A DNA stretch of 64,000 bases from Candidatus Cloacimonadota bacterium (lineage in GTDB: Bacteria; Cloacimonadota; Cloacimonadia; JGIOTU-2). Within the stretch, counting starts at the first letter, position 1. The number at the start of each line of letters is the position of its first letter. The DNA lies in assembly GCA_016932035.1 (NCBI GenBank), contig JAFGDR010000025.1, positions 22,448 through 86,447 on the forward strand. Reading direction: 5' to 3'. This document shows positions 36,259-45,423 of the stretch, in pieces. A program made the position numbers and the translations under genes. The notes below the pieces were generated by a model. It saw nothing but the letters and a program-made list of their open reading frames with translations. It was not told the DNA's origin and searched no databases.

Positions 36259-36731
36259 TAGGAGCAGCCTTCGAAAATATTTTTATTAGTTTGGGTTCGA
36301 ATCTCGGGAATAGGAAACAGTTTATCGACTCAGCTATTTCGGCGTTAAGAGATGAAAAGAGAATTTCAGTGAAACACATTTCTACTATCATAGAAACAGC
36401 TCCAATTGGAAAGAGCGATCAACCCGATTTCCTTAATTGCATTGTGCAATGTGATACAGACATGAATCCTGAAGAACTCATGAATACGCTGCTCAGTATC
36501 GAGCAAAAATTAGGAAGAGTTCGACGAGAAAAATGGGGACCGAGAACTATTGATCTTGATATACTTTTTTTTGATAAAAAAGTCATAGATACACATGAAC
36601 TGAGAATTCCGCATCCCGAATTCATGAATCGACAATTTTTGAAGCATCTTATGAACGAACTAAAACCTCAATTCATACATCCTGAATTAAAAAAATCAAT
36701 GAAAGAACTAAATGATAATGATAAAGAATAA
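36258..36731 (+). CDS. folK: HPPK FolK with non-canonical start
   Basis: Pyrophosphokinase that activates hydroxymethyl-dihydropterin, about 157 residues. Signatures: IFISLGSNLGNRKQF, RREKWGPRTIDLDILFFD and RIPHPEFMNRQF. No ATG, GTG or TTG precedes the first beta strand in frame; the only standard start, TTG at 36291, would remove IFISL and begin at GSNLG. The codon overlapping the folB stop is ATA (TAATA), exactly where other genes in this window have TAATG, so I place the start there. It may be an ATG-to-ATA change, a rare functional ATA/ATT start or a base error. Confidence 0.85.
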   Translation: MGAAFENIFISLGSNLGNRKQFIDSAISALRDEKRISVKHISTIIETAPIGKSDQPDFLNCIVQCDTDMNPEELMNTLLSIEQKLGRVRREKWGPRTIDLDILFFDKKVIDTHELRIPHPEFMNRQFLKHLMNELKPQFIHPELKKSMKELNDNDKE

Positions 36732-37329
36732 GCACATCGCAGTCGAGGGAGTTATCGGTGTGGGGAAGACGACATTGGCAAAAATACTCGCAGAGGAACT
36801 GCAGGCACAGCTCATTCTCGAAGTAGTCGAGGAAAATCCATTTCTTGCTGAATTCTACGACGATATCGAAGGCAAGGCATTTCAGACACAGATGTTCTTC
36901 CTCCTGAGCAGGTATCGTCAAATGAAAAAGTACTTCCAGATCGATGCTTTCCAGACGAATATCGTGAGTGATTATATGTTCACGAAGGATAGTATTTTTG
37001 CTGATCTTACACTGGGTGACGCAGAACTCGCGATGTATAAAGCACTCTTTACCATACTCAATGATAAACTGGTCCAACCCGATCTGATAATCTATCTTTA
37101 TGCTGACCTCGATCGAATAATAGATCGTATTCATTACCGAAATCGTTCATTCGAGCATAACATCCAGCCGGACTATCTTGCCAATCTCTCAATAGCGTAT
37201 GAGAAGTATGTTTCCACCCATAAAGGATGCCCGATCCTCAAGGTTGATACCAATAATATCAATTTCTTGAAGTCCCCTAAACAATTTGACAATTTACTAG
37301 GTGACATAAAAAAACTGCTCCAAGATTGA
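36712..37329 (+). CDS. Deoxynucleoside kinase (dGK/dCK family)
   Basis: Nucleoside salvage kinase of 205 residues. P-loop VEGVIGVGKTT near residue 12, the EENPFLAEFY acidic motif, the DYMFTKDSIFA helix and the lid region RIHYRNRSFE support the dNK family, which phosphorylates deoxyadenosine, deoxyguanosine or deoxycytidine. Start overlaps folK by 20 bases; a second ATG at 36718 is equally possible. Gene pairing with folK is seen in other bacteria. Confidence 0.88.
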   Translation: MIMIKNKHIAVEGVIGVGKTTLAKILAEELQAQLILEVVEENPFLAEFYDDIEGKAFQTQMFFLLSRYRQMKKYFQIDAFQTNIVSDYMFTKDSIFADLTLGDAELAMYKALFTILNDKLVQPDLIIYLYADLDRIIDRIHYRNRSFEHNIQPDYLANLSIAYEKYVSTHKGCPILKVDTNNINFLKSPKQFDNLLGDIKKLLQD

Positions 37330-37334
37330 GCAAT

Positions 37335-38078
37335 ATGAAAAAAGAAACATCGATAATCATTTTAGCAGCAGGCAAGGGTGTTCGCATGAAATCCGACCTG
37401 CCAAAAGTTGCACATCTTCTTGCCGGAAAGCCGCTGGTTGAACGTGTTGTAACCACTGCAGAATATTTCAATCCCGAGAAACTCATTGTGGTTGTAGGAT
37501 ACAAAAAAGAAGTCGTACAGAAATGCCTGTCTGGTTTTGATAACCTCACCTTTGTGGAACAGAAACAACAGCTTGGAACAGGGCATGCAGTGTATGTAAC
37601 AAGGGATTTCTTTAAGGATTTTGATGGAACAGTCATAATCATGCCCGGTGATGTTCCTTTGCTGACCAAAGAAACAATCGAAGATCTTATTAGAGTTCAT
37701 ATAGAGAAACGCGCGGTTGCTACCGTCCTCACCGTCGATCTTGAAGATCCGACAGGATATGGGCGTATTGTTCGCGATAAGAAGGGCTATGTAGAGAAGA
37801 TCGTTGAGCATAAAGATGCTTCAGAGGAAATAAAAAGAATAAATGAAATCAATACAGGCATTTTCTGCTTTGATGCTCAGGAACTTTTTTCTGTCCTGCC
37901 CAAGATTGGACAGGTTAATTCCCAGAACGAGATGTATCTTACCGATGCGCTTGAATTATTTAAGGAGGATGGAAAACAGATCGCAGCTGTGAAAGTTCAC
38001 GATCCCATCGAAGTGGCTGGTATAAACTCAAAAGAACAGTTGCAGGAACTTGAAAAAGAGTATATTGCACGAACATAA
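37335..38078 (+). CDS. GlmU-like nucleotidyltransferase, N-terminal domain only
   Basis: Protein of 247 residues matching the uridyltransferase half of GlmU: IIILAAGKGVRMKSDLPKV (nucleotide loop), QLGTGHAV, GDVPLL and GYGRIVRD. It lacks the left-handed beta-helix acetyltransferase domain of standard GlmU, and no such domain is encoded next door. It probably makes UDP-GlcNAc or another UDP-sugar from a sugar-1-phosphate; acetylation would need a separate enzyme. The start ATG lies after the dNK stop (TGA at 37327). Confidence 0.85.
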   Translation: MKKETSIIILAAGKGVRMKSDLPKVAHLLAGKPLVERVVTTAEYFNPEKLIVVVGYKKEVVQKCLSGFDNLTFVEQKQQLGTGHAVYVTRDFFKDFDGTVIIMPGDVPLLTKETIEDLIRVHIEKRAVATVLTVDLEDPTGYGRIVRDKKGYVEKIVEHKDASEEIKRINEINTGIFCFDAQELFSVLPKIGQVNSQNEMYLTDALELFKEDGKQIAAVKVHDPIEVAGINSKEQLQELEKEYIART

Positions 38079-38082
38079 ATAT

Positions 38083-38571
38083 ATGGAAAAACTCTATTCT
38101 CCCTGGCGTCTTGATTATATCCTCGGCGAAAAAGAGGGTGGCTGTATCTTCTGTGATAAACCTCAAGCTGATGATGACAAAGGACATCTTATTCTCAAGC
38201 GAGGTAAACTTACATACATCATCATGAATTTGTATCCGTACAACAATGGACACCTTATGATCGTTCCATTCAGACATGTTGACCGATTGCAGGAGCTGAC
38301 CGATAAAGAGCTGTGTGAACTCGGTACAATGACCAGACTTTGTGAACGAGTCCTCACCGAAGTATATCATCCTGATGGACTGAATATTGGCATGAACCTT
38401 GGAGAAGCTGCAGGGGCAGGCGTTGCCGATCATCTTCATATTCATGTGGTACCACGATGGATAGGAGATACGAACTTTGTCTCGACACTTGGTAATACGC
38501 GGGTTATTCCCGAAAACATGGAAGAAGCGTATAAAAAATTGAAAAAAGTTTTTGATACATATGAGTCTTAA
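38083..38571 (+). CDS. HIT-family nucleotide hydrolase/transferase
   Basis: Protein of 162 residues with the histidine triad HLHIHVVPRW near residue 122 and an N-terminal CIFC zinc-type pair. Length and motifs fit the AP4A phosphorylase-like / HIT family common in operons of this kind. The natural substrate is uncertain (diadenosine polyphosphates or adenylated nucleotides). ATG at 38083 chosen over an earlier in-frame start because the conserved region begins directly after it. Its end overlaps the next gene's ATG. Confidence 0.9.
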   Translation: MEKLYSPWRLDYILGEKEGGCIFCDKPQADDDKGHLILKRGKLTYIIMNLYPYNNGHLMIVPFRHVDRLQELTDKELCELGTMTRLCERVLTEVYHPDGLNIGMNLGEAAGAGVADHLHIHVVPRWIGDTNFVSTLGNTRVIPENMEEAYKKLKKVFDTYES

Positions 38572-38985
38572 ACTCTCGAAATTCCTAAAAATCTTCTTGG
38601 CTTTTTTTTTATTCTAAATATACTATATCTATGCCTGACGATACTTTTAAGGACTCTACCGGATGAAGCAAAACAGGATACCGAACCAATTCCACATAAT
38701 GAAATCACCTTGCAAGTACTCAATGGATGCGGGAAGAAGGGATTGGCTCGAGTTGTCAGGAATGTTCTTATCGAAAAGGGATTTGATGTCCTGTCTTTTG
38801 ACAATGCAGAGAAATTTCTTTATGAAAAAACAGTGATCGTCATCAGGCATATGAATTACGAGAAATTCGATATTTTATATAAAGAGGTGCCTGTTAAAAA
38901 GATATATAGGCAAATAAATGAGCTCTCTATCTATGATTTTACCGTAATCATAGGAAAGGATTATAAAAAAATTTTTGGATTATAA
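38561..38985 (+). CDS. LytR_C-domain membrane protein with apparent -1 frameshift in a T9 run
   Basis: Two reading frames join here. Frame one starts at ATG 38561 (overlapping the HIT stop) and encodes MSLKLSKFLKIFLAFF, then hits a stop within 57 bases. The other frame continues as a hydrophobic segment (ILNILYLCLTILL) and then DEAKQDTEPIPHNE and LQVLNGCGKKGLARVV, a LytR C-terminal domain of about 80 residues. They meet at nine T residues, 38602-38610; one extra T would give a single 141-residue protein with an N-terminal transmembrane helix. The cause may be a base-calling error, a real mutation or slippage at the homopolymer. LytR_C domains are found at the ends of envelope proteins. Confidence 0.7.
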
Positions 38986-38991
38986 TTGTAT

Positions 38992-39354
38992 ATGAAAGAT
39001 ACGACAACACAAGAAAAACTCGACTTCATCACCCAGCTTGCGCGGGATAAAAAAGCTGAAAATATCGTCATCTTGGACGTTGAAGGGACGTCCGACCTGA
39101 CAGATCGGCTCATTATTTGCAGCGGTGAGGGAGATATTCATACGCGTACAATAGGGAAGTATGTGATTGAAGAAGCTAAAAAGAACAATATTCTCATTCA
39201 TCATAAAGAAGGGTTGGAAAACGGTATGTGGATCCTGATCGATTTTGGGGTCATAGTTATGCATATTTTTGATAAGGAAACCAGGGATTACTATAAACTT
39301 GAAGATCTCTGGGAAGAACTGGTTCGTAAAAGAAAAAATATTCAGGAATCATAA
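38992..39354 (+). CDS. rsfS: Ribosome silencing factor RsfS
   Basis: Protein of 120 residues of the RsfS/Iojap family, which binds ribosomal protein uL14 and blocks subunit joining during starvation. Signatures: LIICSGEGDIHTRTIGKYV and GMWILIDFGVIVMHIFDKET, then YYKLEDLW. ATG 38992 chosen over a TTG six bases upstream. Neighbours are the LytR_C gene and argS; the LytR_C-rsfS order is common in bacteria. Confidence 0.92.
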   Translation: MKDTTTQEKLDFITQLARDKKAENIVILDVEGTSDLTDRLIICSGEGDIHTRTIGKYVIEEAKKNNILIHHKEGLENGMWILIDFGVIVMHIFDKETRDYYKLEDLWEELVRKRKNIQES

Positions 39355-39365
39355 GTGAGGCGACC

Positions 39366-41021
39366 TTGATAGATATAATCAAAGAAAAAATATGGGATGC
39401 GCTGAAAGAACTGAAACTGCAGGCTCCTCCTAAATCCAAAATAAATGTTGAATACCCCAAGCATAAAAATCACGGTGATTATGCAACCAATGTTGCGCTG
39501 AGTCTTGCAAAGAAAATCGGACAACCTCCAATGTCCATTGCAAAAAAGCTTGCGAGTCAGCTGAGTATCGATCCTATGTTTTCTGAAGTAACAGCTGCGA
39601 AACCGGGCTTTATAAATTTCCACGTTGCCAATAAGATTATTTTTTCAACACTTCAGGATATCAATAAACTCGGATTGAAATTCGGAACAAATCACGAACG
39701 TGGTGCTGGGAAAAGAGTTCTTATCGAATTTGTTAGTGCAAATCCAACAGGACCGCTCAATGTTGTTAATGCCCGAGCTGCAGCTTTTGGAGATTCCCTT
39801 GCGAATATTCTCTTTTCTCAGGGTTATAATGTTGAGAGAGAATACTATATCAACGACGCCGGACATCAGATCGAGTTACTTGTTGAGTCGATCGAGAATG
39901 AGATGAACCGCCTTGAGGAAATACAGGTCGAAGAAATGGAAGAGGGATATAAAGGGGAATATATTACCGATATAGCTACTCAAATACTGGAAACTGAGGG
40001 AGTCGCGCTTCATCAACTTTCTAAAAAAGATAAAGGTGAAAGAATCCGTGATATTGCTCTCGATATTCTCATCAATGACCAGAAAGATACCCTCGCACTT
40101 TTTAAGGTGAACTTCGATAACTGGATCTCGGAGAATGAATTGCGGCAAAAGGGAAGTGTCGAGGATGTGCTTGCGTATCTGTCCGAGACTGAAAAGATAT
40201 ATGATAAGGATGGGGCAGTATGGCTTTGCAGTAGTGAGTTTGGTGACTCAAAAGACCGCGTCATCATGCGTTCAGACGGCACAGTGACCTATCTAGTTCC
40301 TGATCTGGCCTATCATATTACGAAGTATAAAAGAGGCTTTGACCGCATCATAGATATACTAGGTCCCGACCATCATGGGCATATTCCAAAACTGAAAGCA
40401 GGTATTGCGATCCTTGGATATAAACCTTCGCTTATGCAATTCATCCTGTTGCAGCATGTAAATATTCTCATCGATGAGGAGAGAGTTAAGATGTCCAAAC
40501 GAGAAGGGAAACTCATAACATTACGGCAGCTTATCGAAGAGGTCGGTTCGGATGCAGCGCGTTTCTTCTTTTTGATGAGAAAATCGAATACACCTCTTGA
40601 TTTCGACATTGAACTCGCGAAAAAACGCACTGCTGAAAATCCGGTCTATTATGTACAGTATGCGCATGCACGTATTGCGAGTATTGAGAAGAATGCCCGA
40701 ACAGAAAAGCTCAAAGTAACAGATTTCAAGCCGGAATACTTGCAACGCCTCAGCCACGAAGAGGAATTGGACATCATCCGCAATCTTATGAAATATCCCG
40801 AACTTATTGCACATATCAGTTCTAGCTATGACGTGAACCTTCTCACTTCATATTTGATAGATCTCGCAGGAGAATTTCATAGATATTACCAGAAATATAA
40901 AATTATTAATAACAGATACAAAGAGCTTTCTCTCGCACGCTTGTTCCTGTGTAAGGCAGTGCAGACTGTGATCAAAAACGGTCTCACTATGCTGGGTATT
41001 TCTGCACCAACAAAAATGTGA
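39366..41021 (+). CDS. argS: Arginyl-tRNA synthetase
   Basis: Class I synthetase of 551 residues. Order: N-terminal additional domain (1-115), catalytic core with SANPTGPLNVVNAR at about 118-131 (the HIGH-type motif, here NVVN in place of HVGH), VKMSKREGKLITLRQL as KMSKS motif near residue 375, and a C-terminal DALR anticodon-binding domain (about 430-551, with YYVQYAHARIAS). Start is TTG at 39366, since no ATG is near and a GAGGCGACC ribosome binding site precedes it. The atypical first motif should be checked against relatives; such variants are known in some bacterial ArgS. Confidence 0.94.
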   Translation: MIDIIKEKIWDALKELKLQAPPKSKINVEYPKHKNHGDYATNVALSLAKKIGQPPMSIAKKLASQLSIDPMFSEVTAAKPGFINFHVANKIIFSTLQDINKLGLKFGTNHERGAGKRVLIEFVSANPTGPLNVVNARAAAFGDSLANILFSQGYNVEREYYINDAGHQIELLVESIENEMNRLEEIQVEEMEEGYKGEYITDIATQILETEGVALHQLSKKDKGERIRDIALDILINDQKDTLALFKVNFDNWISENELRQKGSVEDVLAYLSETEKIYDKDGAVWLCSSEFGDSKDRVIMRSDGTVTYLVPDLAYHITKYKRGFDRIIDILGPDHHGHIPKLKAGIAILGYKPSLMQFILLQHVNILIDEERVKMSKREGKLITLRQLIEEVGSDAARFFFLMRKSNTPLDFDIELAKKRTAENPVYYVQYAHARIASIEKNARTEKLKVTDFKPEYLQRLSHEEELDIIRNLMKYPELIAHISSSYDVNLLTSYLIDLAGEFHRYYQKYKIINNRYKELSLARLFLCKAVQTVIKNGLTMLGISAPTKM

Positions 41022-41186
41022 TAACGATGATCGACTAAGAAATAAACTTTTATAGTTTGGAAGAAAGGAATGGGATGAAGAGAGTAGTATTAAAACAATT
41101 ATACGACTTGTTGTATAAAGATGTAATCAAAAAAATTGACATTCCATTATGTAAATATATCAATCCAAAAAAATCTTGGGGGAGCA

Positions 41187-41618
41187 ATGAAAATCAGTAG
41201 AATATTCGTTGCAGTATTTTGTGCAATACTCATTATTTTTCTATCTTTTTGTTCAAAAAAAGTACAGCAAGAAAAGGAATTACCTGCGCGAAGCGATGAA
41301 CTTGTAAAACTGGAAAAATTTATGGATATCCCAATATATCCGAATAGTGTGCTTGCAGATATTACTACACCATTGCGTGATGACCAAATTCCCGGTGAAC
41401 CAATGCAGGCACAGGTTATCCTTACTATTGATGAGTATGAGAAAGTGCCCCTTTTTTATGAAGAGAAACTCGGTAAAAAATTCACGGTCGAAGTGGAAAA
41501 TGGAAAGAAGTATTATGAACTGCAATTTGAAAAAGGTGACTGGCTTTACATCATTTTTGTGGGACATGATACCTTTGAGAATAAGCCGGTGTTTTCAATT
41601 GATAGGTGGGAGAAGTAG
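41187..41618 (+). CDS. Putative lipoprotein of unknown function
   Basis: Secreted protein of 143 residues with a lipoprotein signal: hydrophobic residues 5-22 and a lipobox ending LSFC (Cys about 23). The mature part is a small acidic/basic domain (YPNSVLADITTP, then FYEEKLGKKFTVEVENGKKY) of no family I recognise. ATG 41187 follows a strong ribosome binding site (ggggagca). Upstream TTGACA at 41136 may be its -35 element; the second box is unclear. Confidence 0.7.
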   Translation: MKISRIFVAVFCAILIIFLSFCSKKVQQEKELPARSDELVKLEKFMDIPIYPNSVLADITTPLRDDQIPGEPMQAQVILTIDEYEKVPLFYEEKLGKKFTVEVENGKKYYELQFEKGDWLYIIFVGHDTFENKPVFSIDRWEK

Positions 41619-41673
41619 AGAGAAAAGGATTTTTCGAGTTTTAAGTGAGTTGATTTAGTAAATATACCTAAAT

Positions 41674-41714
41674 TCAGAATGTCCAATATCCAACACGGAA
41701 TATCGAATATCCAA
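41674..41714. repeat. Short intergenic repeat with twin ATATCCAAC boxes
   Basis: Two direct copies of AATATCCAAC (or GAATATCCAAC) flank ACGGAATATCG, a partly self-complementary block (GAATATCGAATATCC). Such AATATCCAAC-type spacers recur in genomes of this group. It abuts the 3' end of the T9SS cohesin-like gene and may be a mobile repeat or transcription end. Recurrence elsewhere cannot be tested here. Confidence 0.45.
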
Positions 41715-44700
41715 CTATTTTTGTATTATCATTTTCTTAATTTCTTTATCAACTCCATTAACACTCATTTTATAGAAATAAATACCATTAGGTAGATTTT
41801 TTATTGAATAATTAACTGAATGATATCCTGGATCAAAACTACCTTGAATAACCATCTCAATTAATTGTCCTTTCAAATTGTAAATACTAATATCAACATC
41901 AGATTTTCTATTTAATCCAAAATATATTTCAGAATTAGTCTTTACTGGATTTGGATAATTCTGACCAAGGAATATTTCTTTTGGAATATCACTCCCATTT
42001 ATGCTATATGGTACAACCATCAATGAACCATCTTCAGTGTTATCTAAATGATCAACTTCGTTCACATCGAACTGAGTAAAGTTAATATCGGTTGAATCAT
42101 CTACTGCTCCAACTACCTCAAAATCAATGAAAGCAACAGTTCCACTTCCTGAATATGGATCACCTAAAGCATAAATCCATAATACTATTTCATTATCAAC
42201 ATTTGTATTTACTTGATATCCAAAGTTTTCATTTTCCAGTATGCCACCATTAAGTGTTGCACCGAGTGCATCAATCACTTGTTCATCGAAGGTTATCGTA
42301 ATGTCCATTCCTTCAAGATTTTCTAAACCAAATACATCTAATGGTACTGTTACGGTATCAGTTGGTGCTCCTGTCACTTCGGGTAATGTAGCCCAAATAT
42401 CTTTTGTTCCGGTTATTAATTTCTTTTTTGACGGTGCCCAATTTCCAGTAACATCTCCAAGCCGTACACCAACAAAGTCTTCATCAGTCATATTTGTGTT
42501 CAGAGGTGTATAATATTTAAATGTTTCATAATTTATTGGTGGCCAATACGAACTATCAACTGAATCAGCAGAAAAAACCCAATGAATATTATCATCATTT
42601 AATTCGTCTATAAGTCCTACACCATAACGTGCTACTCGTGAAGCATCCAATGGTGATACAGTTGCATTCAAGCTTACATCAGCCGCAATTATTTCATAAT
42701 CCGTAAGACTGTACAATCCTACACCATAACGAGCTATTCTTGAAGCATCCATACTACTCAATCCACCCAGGTCATCTCCTTTTGATGCGAAACTAATATA
42801 ATTCCCATACGGAATCTCTAAAAATTCATAATCACCATCTGGATCAGTAAAGGCTTGATATTTGGAATTATCAAAATTAACAAGGGTATGTTCAATCGGA
42901 TTATCATTACTAAAGTAAACAATATTACCAAAAATATCATATATGCCAACAACAGTGAATAAACCATTTGTAGTATCAACCGGATATTCATTTATTTCCG
43001 CAAATGTAAAATTCAAATCAGATGTCTGACCATTTATTGCATTCGGATCGACTTCAAAATTTAGAAATGATATTATACCATCGCCTGTAAACAAGTCACC
43101 ATTGGCATAGATCCAAATTGTTAATAAAGTGTCACCAACTATATTTATCTGAATTCCATAATTCTGATTTTCTAACACGCCACCTGTTAATGTTGCCCCT
43201 ATTGGGTTTAATATGGTTTCATCAAATGATATTGTTGTTTCAATTCCCTCTAATCCGATACAATCCGGATTTTCTAAAATTAGAGGTATAGAAACAGAAT
43301 CACCGTTGGAAGCACTAATATCTGTTGGTAAAGATAATGAGGCATTCATAGCAACAGTGAACAAACCATTATCAGCATTTATGGGGTTTTCGTTTAGTAC
43401 AGATTGAGTAAATTCTAAAACAGTTGTTTGACCACAATTTGCATTAGGATCAACATTAAACGCAATAAATGCAATTACACCTTCACCATTAAACAGCTCG
43501 CCATTTGCATATATCCAGATAGAAATTACACTGTCAGATATTGCATTCGCTTGAATACTATAATTTTCATTTTCTAATACACCCCCAGATAAAGTAGCAC
43601 TCATAAATCCTAATATAGTTTCATCAAATGATATAGTTGCTTCAATGCCTTCAATTCCAACACTATCAGTATTATTAAATGTTAATGGTATTGAAACTGA
43701 TGACCCCGGAGCACCAGATACATCTGTTGGCAATGATAGCATCTCTTGTTCAATAGGTGGTACATCAGTATTCCAGGTGTAACCATCGTAAAGTGTAAAA
43801 TTATTTCCATTGACGGATAAATCATTGAGAACAGTTCCACCACCTGCACAAAAGCCCAATGCAACAATTGAATTATTTTCTGGTGTCAACGGAAAGCTGG
43901 GATTGAAATTTGATTGATATCGCACACCATCTGTAATTCTAACGGCAGCTACATCACAATCCATATGAGATTCGCCAGCAAACGGTGCCCAGTTATTGAT
44001 ATATAACTTATTGTAACTGCTTAAAAAGTCATCTGAAGCATTATTAGAATCATTTAATACACCATCAACAAATAAATACGCTATTCCATTATCATTATCA
44101 TATACACCAGCAATATGATGCCATTCATCATCATCCAGTTGTTCATTAGACAAGGCTCCAAGAAATGAAACTTTACCTGGATTTGGCTGAACATTTGAAT
44201 GCATATAGAGAGCAAAATTATTGTAGGGATCACCACCATCCAGACGCCTATAATTTGTTATAATAGCTCCCCAACTTGTATAGCCACTGTTTGGTCCAGA
44301 TACAATACCTGGATTTTTGTACCATACTTCTACTGTAAATGAAGATACATTCTGGAAGATAGTTTGGGATGAAGCATCTGATGAAGCATATCCGTCCATA
44401 TAATTAAAGCTAACGGAGTAGTTTTGCTCTTCAAAAACTATGATATAATCTAATTTGGTTTCAGTATCAGTTGAATCATTTACATCAGTGACAGTAAGTG
44501 AAACAGTGTAACTTCCAGTATCAGCATATGTATAAGAAGGATCCTGCTGGTAGGAATCGATCACTCCGTCATTATCAAAATCCCATTCCCAAGAAATAAC
44601 AGAATCTGGTGGTGTTGATTGGTCAGTAAAATTTACAGTTAAGGGAACATAGCCGGAAATTTTGTCTGCAGTGAAATTGGCTATAATATTAAAAGGTGTA

Positions 44701-45407
44701 TCCGTGCTCCAGGTTGCTCCATAAATTGTGCCGTCATTCCCATTTATTGTTGAATCATAAGCAATGTTTCCCGTTCCTTCATTAAAATTCCAATAGCCGT
44801 ATAAACCAGTTTCATTCCCAACAAGTTCTGTAAACATATCACTCTGTATTTCAGGTTCGGTACGAGCTGTATTCCATATTCTTACCTCATCTATGTTACC
44901 ACTAAATCCTTCTACATTTTCAAAATTTCCTAAATATACAATTCCTGAGCAATAGTATGTTCCTATTCCTGTACCATTTCCTACATTTTCTCCATCTAAA
45001 TACGCAATTGCATTGGACCCATCATATGTAAATCCTACATGATGCCAATTATTTGGAGTTGGTGCATCAATAACAATTTGCGAAGTTGGGGCTGAATTCA
45101 TTTTTAGTGCATATGTAAAATTGTCCATCCCGGCATTATATCGAATATAAAATCTGTAAGAATTACCATCATGCTGTATTATATTTGAATAACCACTTTG
45201 ATTACCATCAGCATAAAACCATGCTTCAAAAGTAAACTCATTTAATCCATTTAAAACCAATGAAGGAAGCTCAACTTCATCAGCTCCACCATCGAAACTA
45301 AGAGTATAATTATCAGCTAATAATGGCAAAGTAATTAGTAAACAAATAACTGTTAATATTAATTTGGTTGTTCTCCAAACTTTTACTGTCTTTTTAGTTT
45401 TTTTCAT
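41715..45407 (-). CDS. Secreted multi-domain protein: LamG, PKD, cohesin-like repeats, dockerin-like, T9SS tail
   Basis: Surface protein of about 1230 residues with a signal peptide (hydrophobic 18-33). Order: LamG-like (about 35-205), PKD (245-325, SWEWDFDNDG), second LamG-like (330-540), two cohesin-like beta domains (about 550-815), a dockerin-like unit with paired SSMDASRIARYGVGL and SPLDASRVARYGVGL, a third cohesin-like domain (about 990-1130) and a T9SS type A sorting tail (GQNYPNPVKTNSEIYF to the C-terminus). A cohesin/dockerin-like pair in one chain suggests polymer or matrix assembly; polysaccharide or cell adhesion is a guess. ATG 45407 follows GGAGGAATAAG; an earlier in-frame start is less likely. 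Confidence 0.82.
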   Translation of the reverse strand: MKKTKKTVKVWRTTKLILTVICLLITLPLLADNYTLSFDGGADEVELPSLVLNGLNEFTFEAWFYADGNQSGYSNIIQHDGNSYRFYIRYNAGMDNFTYALKMNSAPTSQIVIDAPTPNNWHHVGFTYDGSNAIAYLDGENVGNGTGIGTYYCSGIVYLGNFENVEGFSGNIDEVRIWNTARTEPEIQSDMFTELVGNETGLYGYWNFNEGTGNIAYDSTINGNDGTIYGATWSTDTPFNIIANFTADKISGYVPLTVNFTDQSTPPDSVISWEWDFDNDGVIDSYQQDPSYTYADTGSYTVSLTVTDVNDSTDTETKLDYIIVFEEQNYSVSFNYMDGYASSDASSQTIFQNVSSFTVEVWYKNPGIVSGPNSGYTSWGAIITNYRRLDGGDPYNNFALYMHSNVQPNPGKVSFLGALSNEQLDDDEWHHIAGVYDNDNGIAYLFVDGVLNDSNNASDDFLSSYNKLYINNWAPFAGESHMDCDVAAVRITDGVRYQSNFNPSFPLTPENNSIVALGFCAGGGTVLNDLSVNGNNFTLYDGYTWNTDVPPIEQEMLSLPTDVSGAPGSSVSIPLTFNNTDSVGIEGIEATISFDETILGFMSATLSGGVLENENYSIQANAISDSVISIWIYANGELFNGEGVIAFIAFNVDPNANCGQTTVLEFTQSVLNENPINADNGLFTVAMNASLSLPTDISASNGDSVSIPLILENPDCIGLEGIETTISFDETILNPIGATLTGGVLENQNYGIQINIVGDTLLTIWIYANGDLFTGDGIISFLNFEVDPNAINGQTSDLNFTFAEINEYPVDTTNGLFTVVGIYDIFGNIVYFSNDNPIEHTLVNFDNSKYQAFTDPDGDYEFLEIPYGNYISFASKGDDLGGLSSMDASRIARYGVGLYSLTDYEIIAADVSLNATVSPLDASRVARYGVGLIDELNDDNIHWVFSADSVDSSYWPPINYETFKYYTPLNTNMTDEDFVGVRLGDVTGNWAPSKKKLITGTKDIWATLPEVTGAPTDTVTVPLDVFGLENLEGMDITITFDEQVIDALGATLNGGILENENFGYQVNTNVDNEIVLWIYALGDPYSGSGTVAFIDFEVVGAVDDSTDINFTQFDVNEVDHLDNTEDGSLMVVPYSINGSDIPKEIFLGQNYPNPVKTNSEIYFGLNRKSDVDISIYNLKGQLIEMVIQGSFDPGYHSVNYSIKNLPNGIYFYKMSVNGVDKEIKKMIIQK

Positions 45408-45423
45408 CTTATTCCTCCATTCT

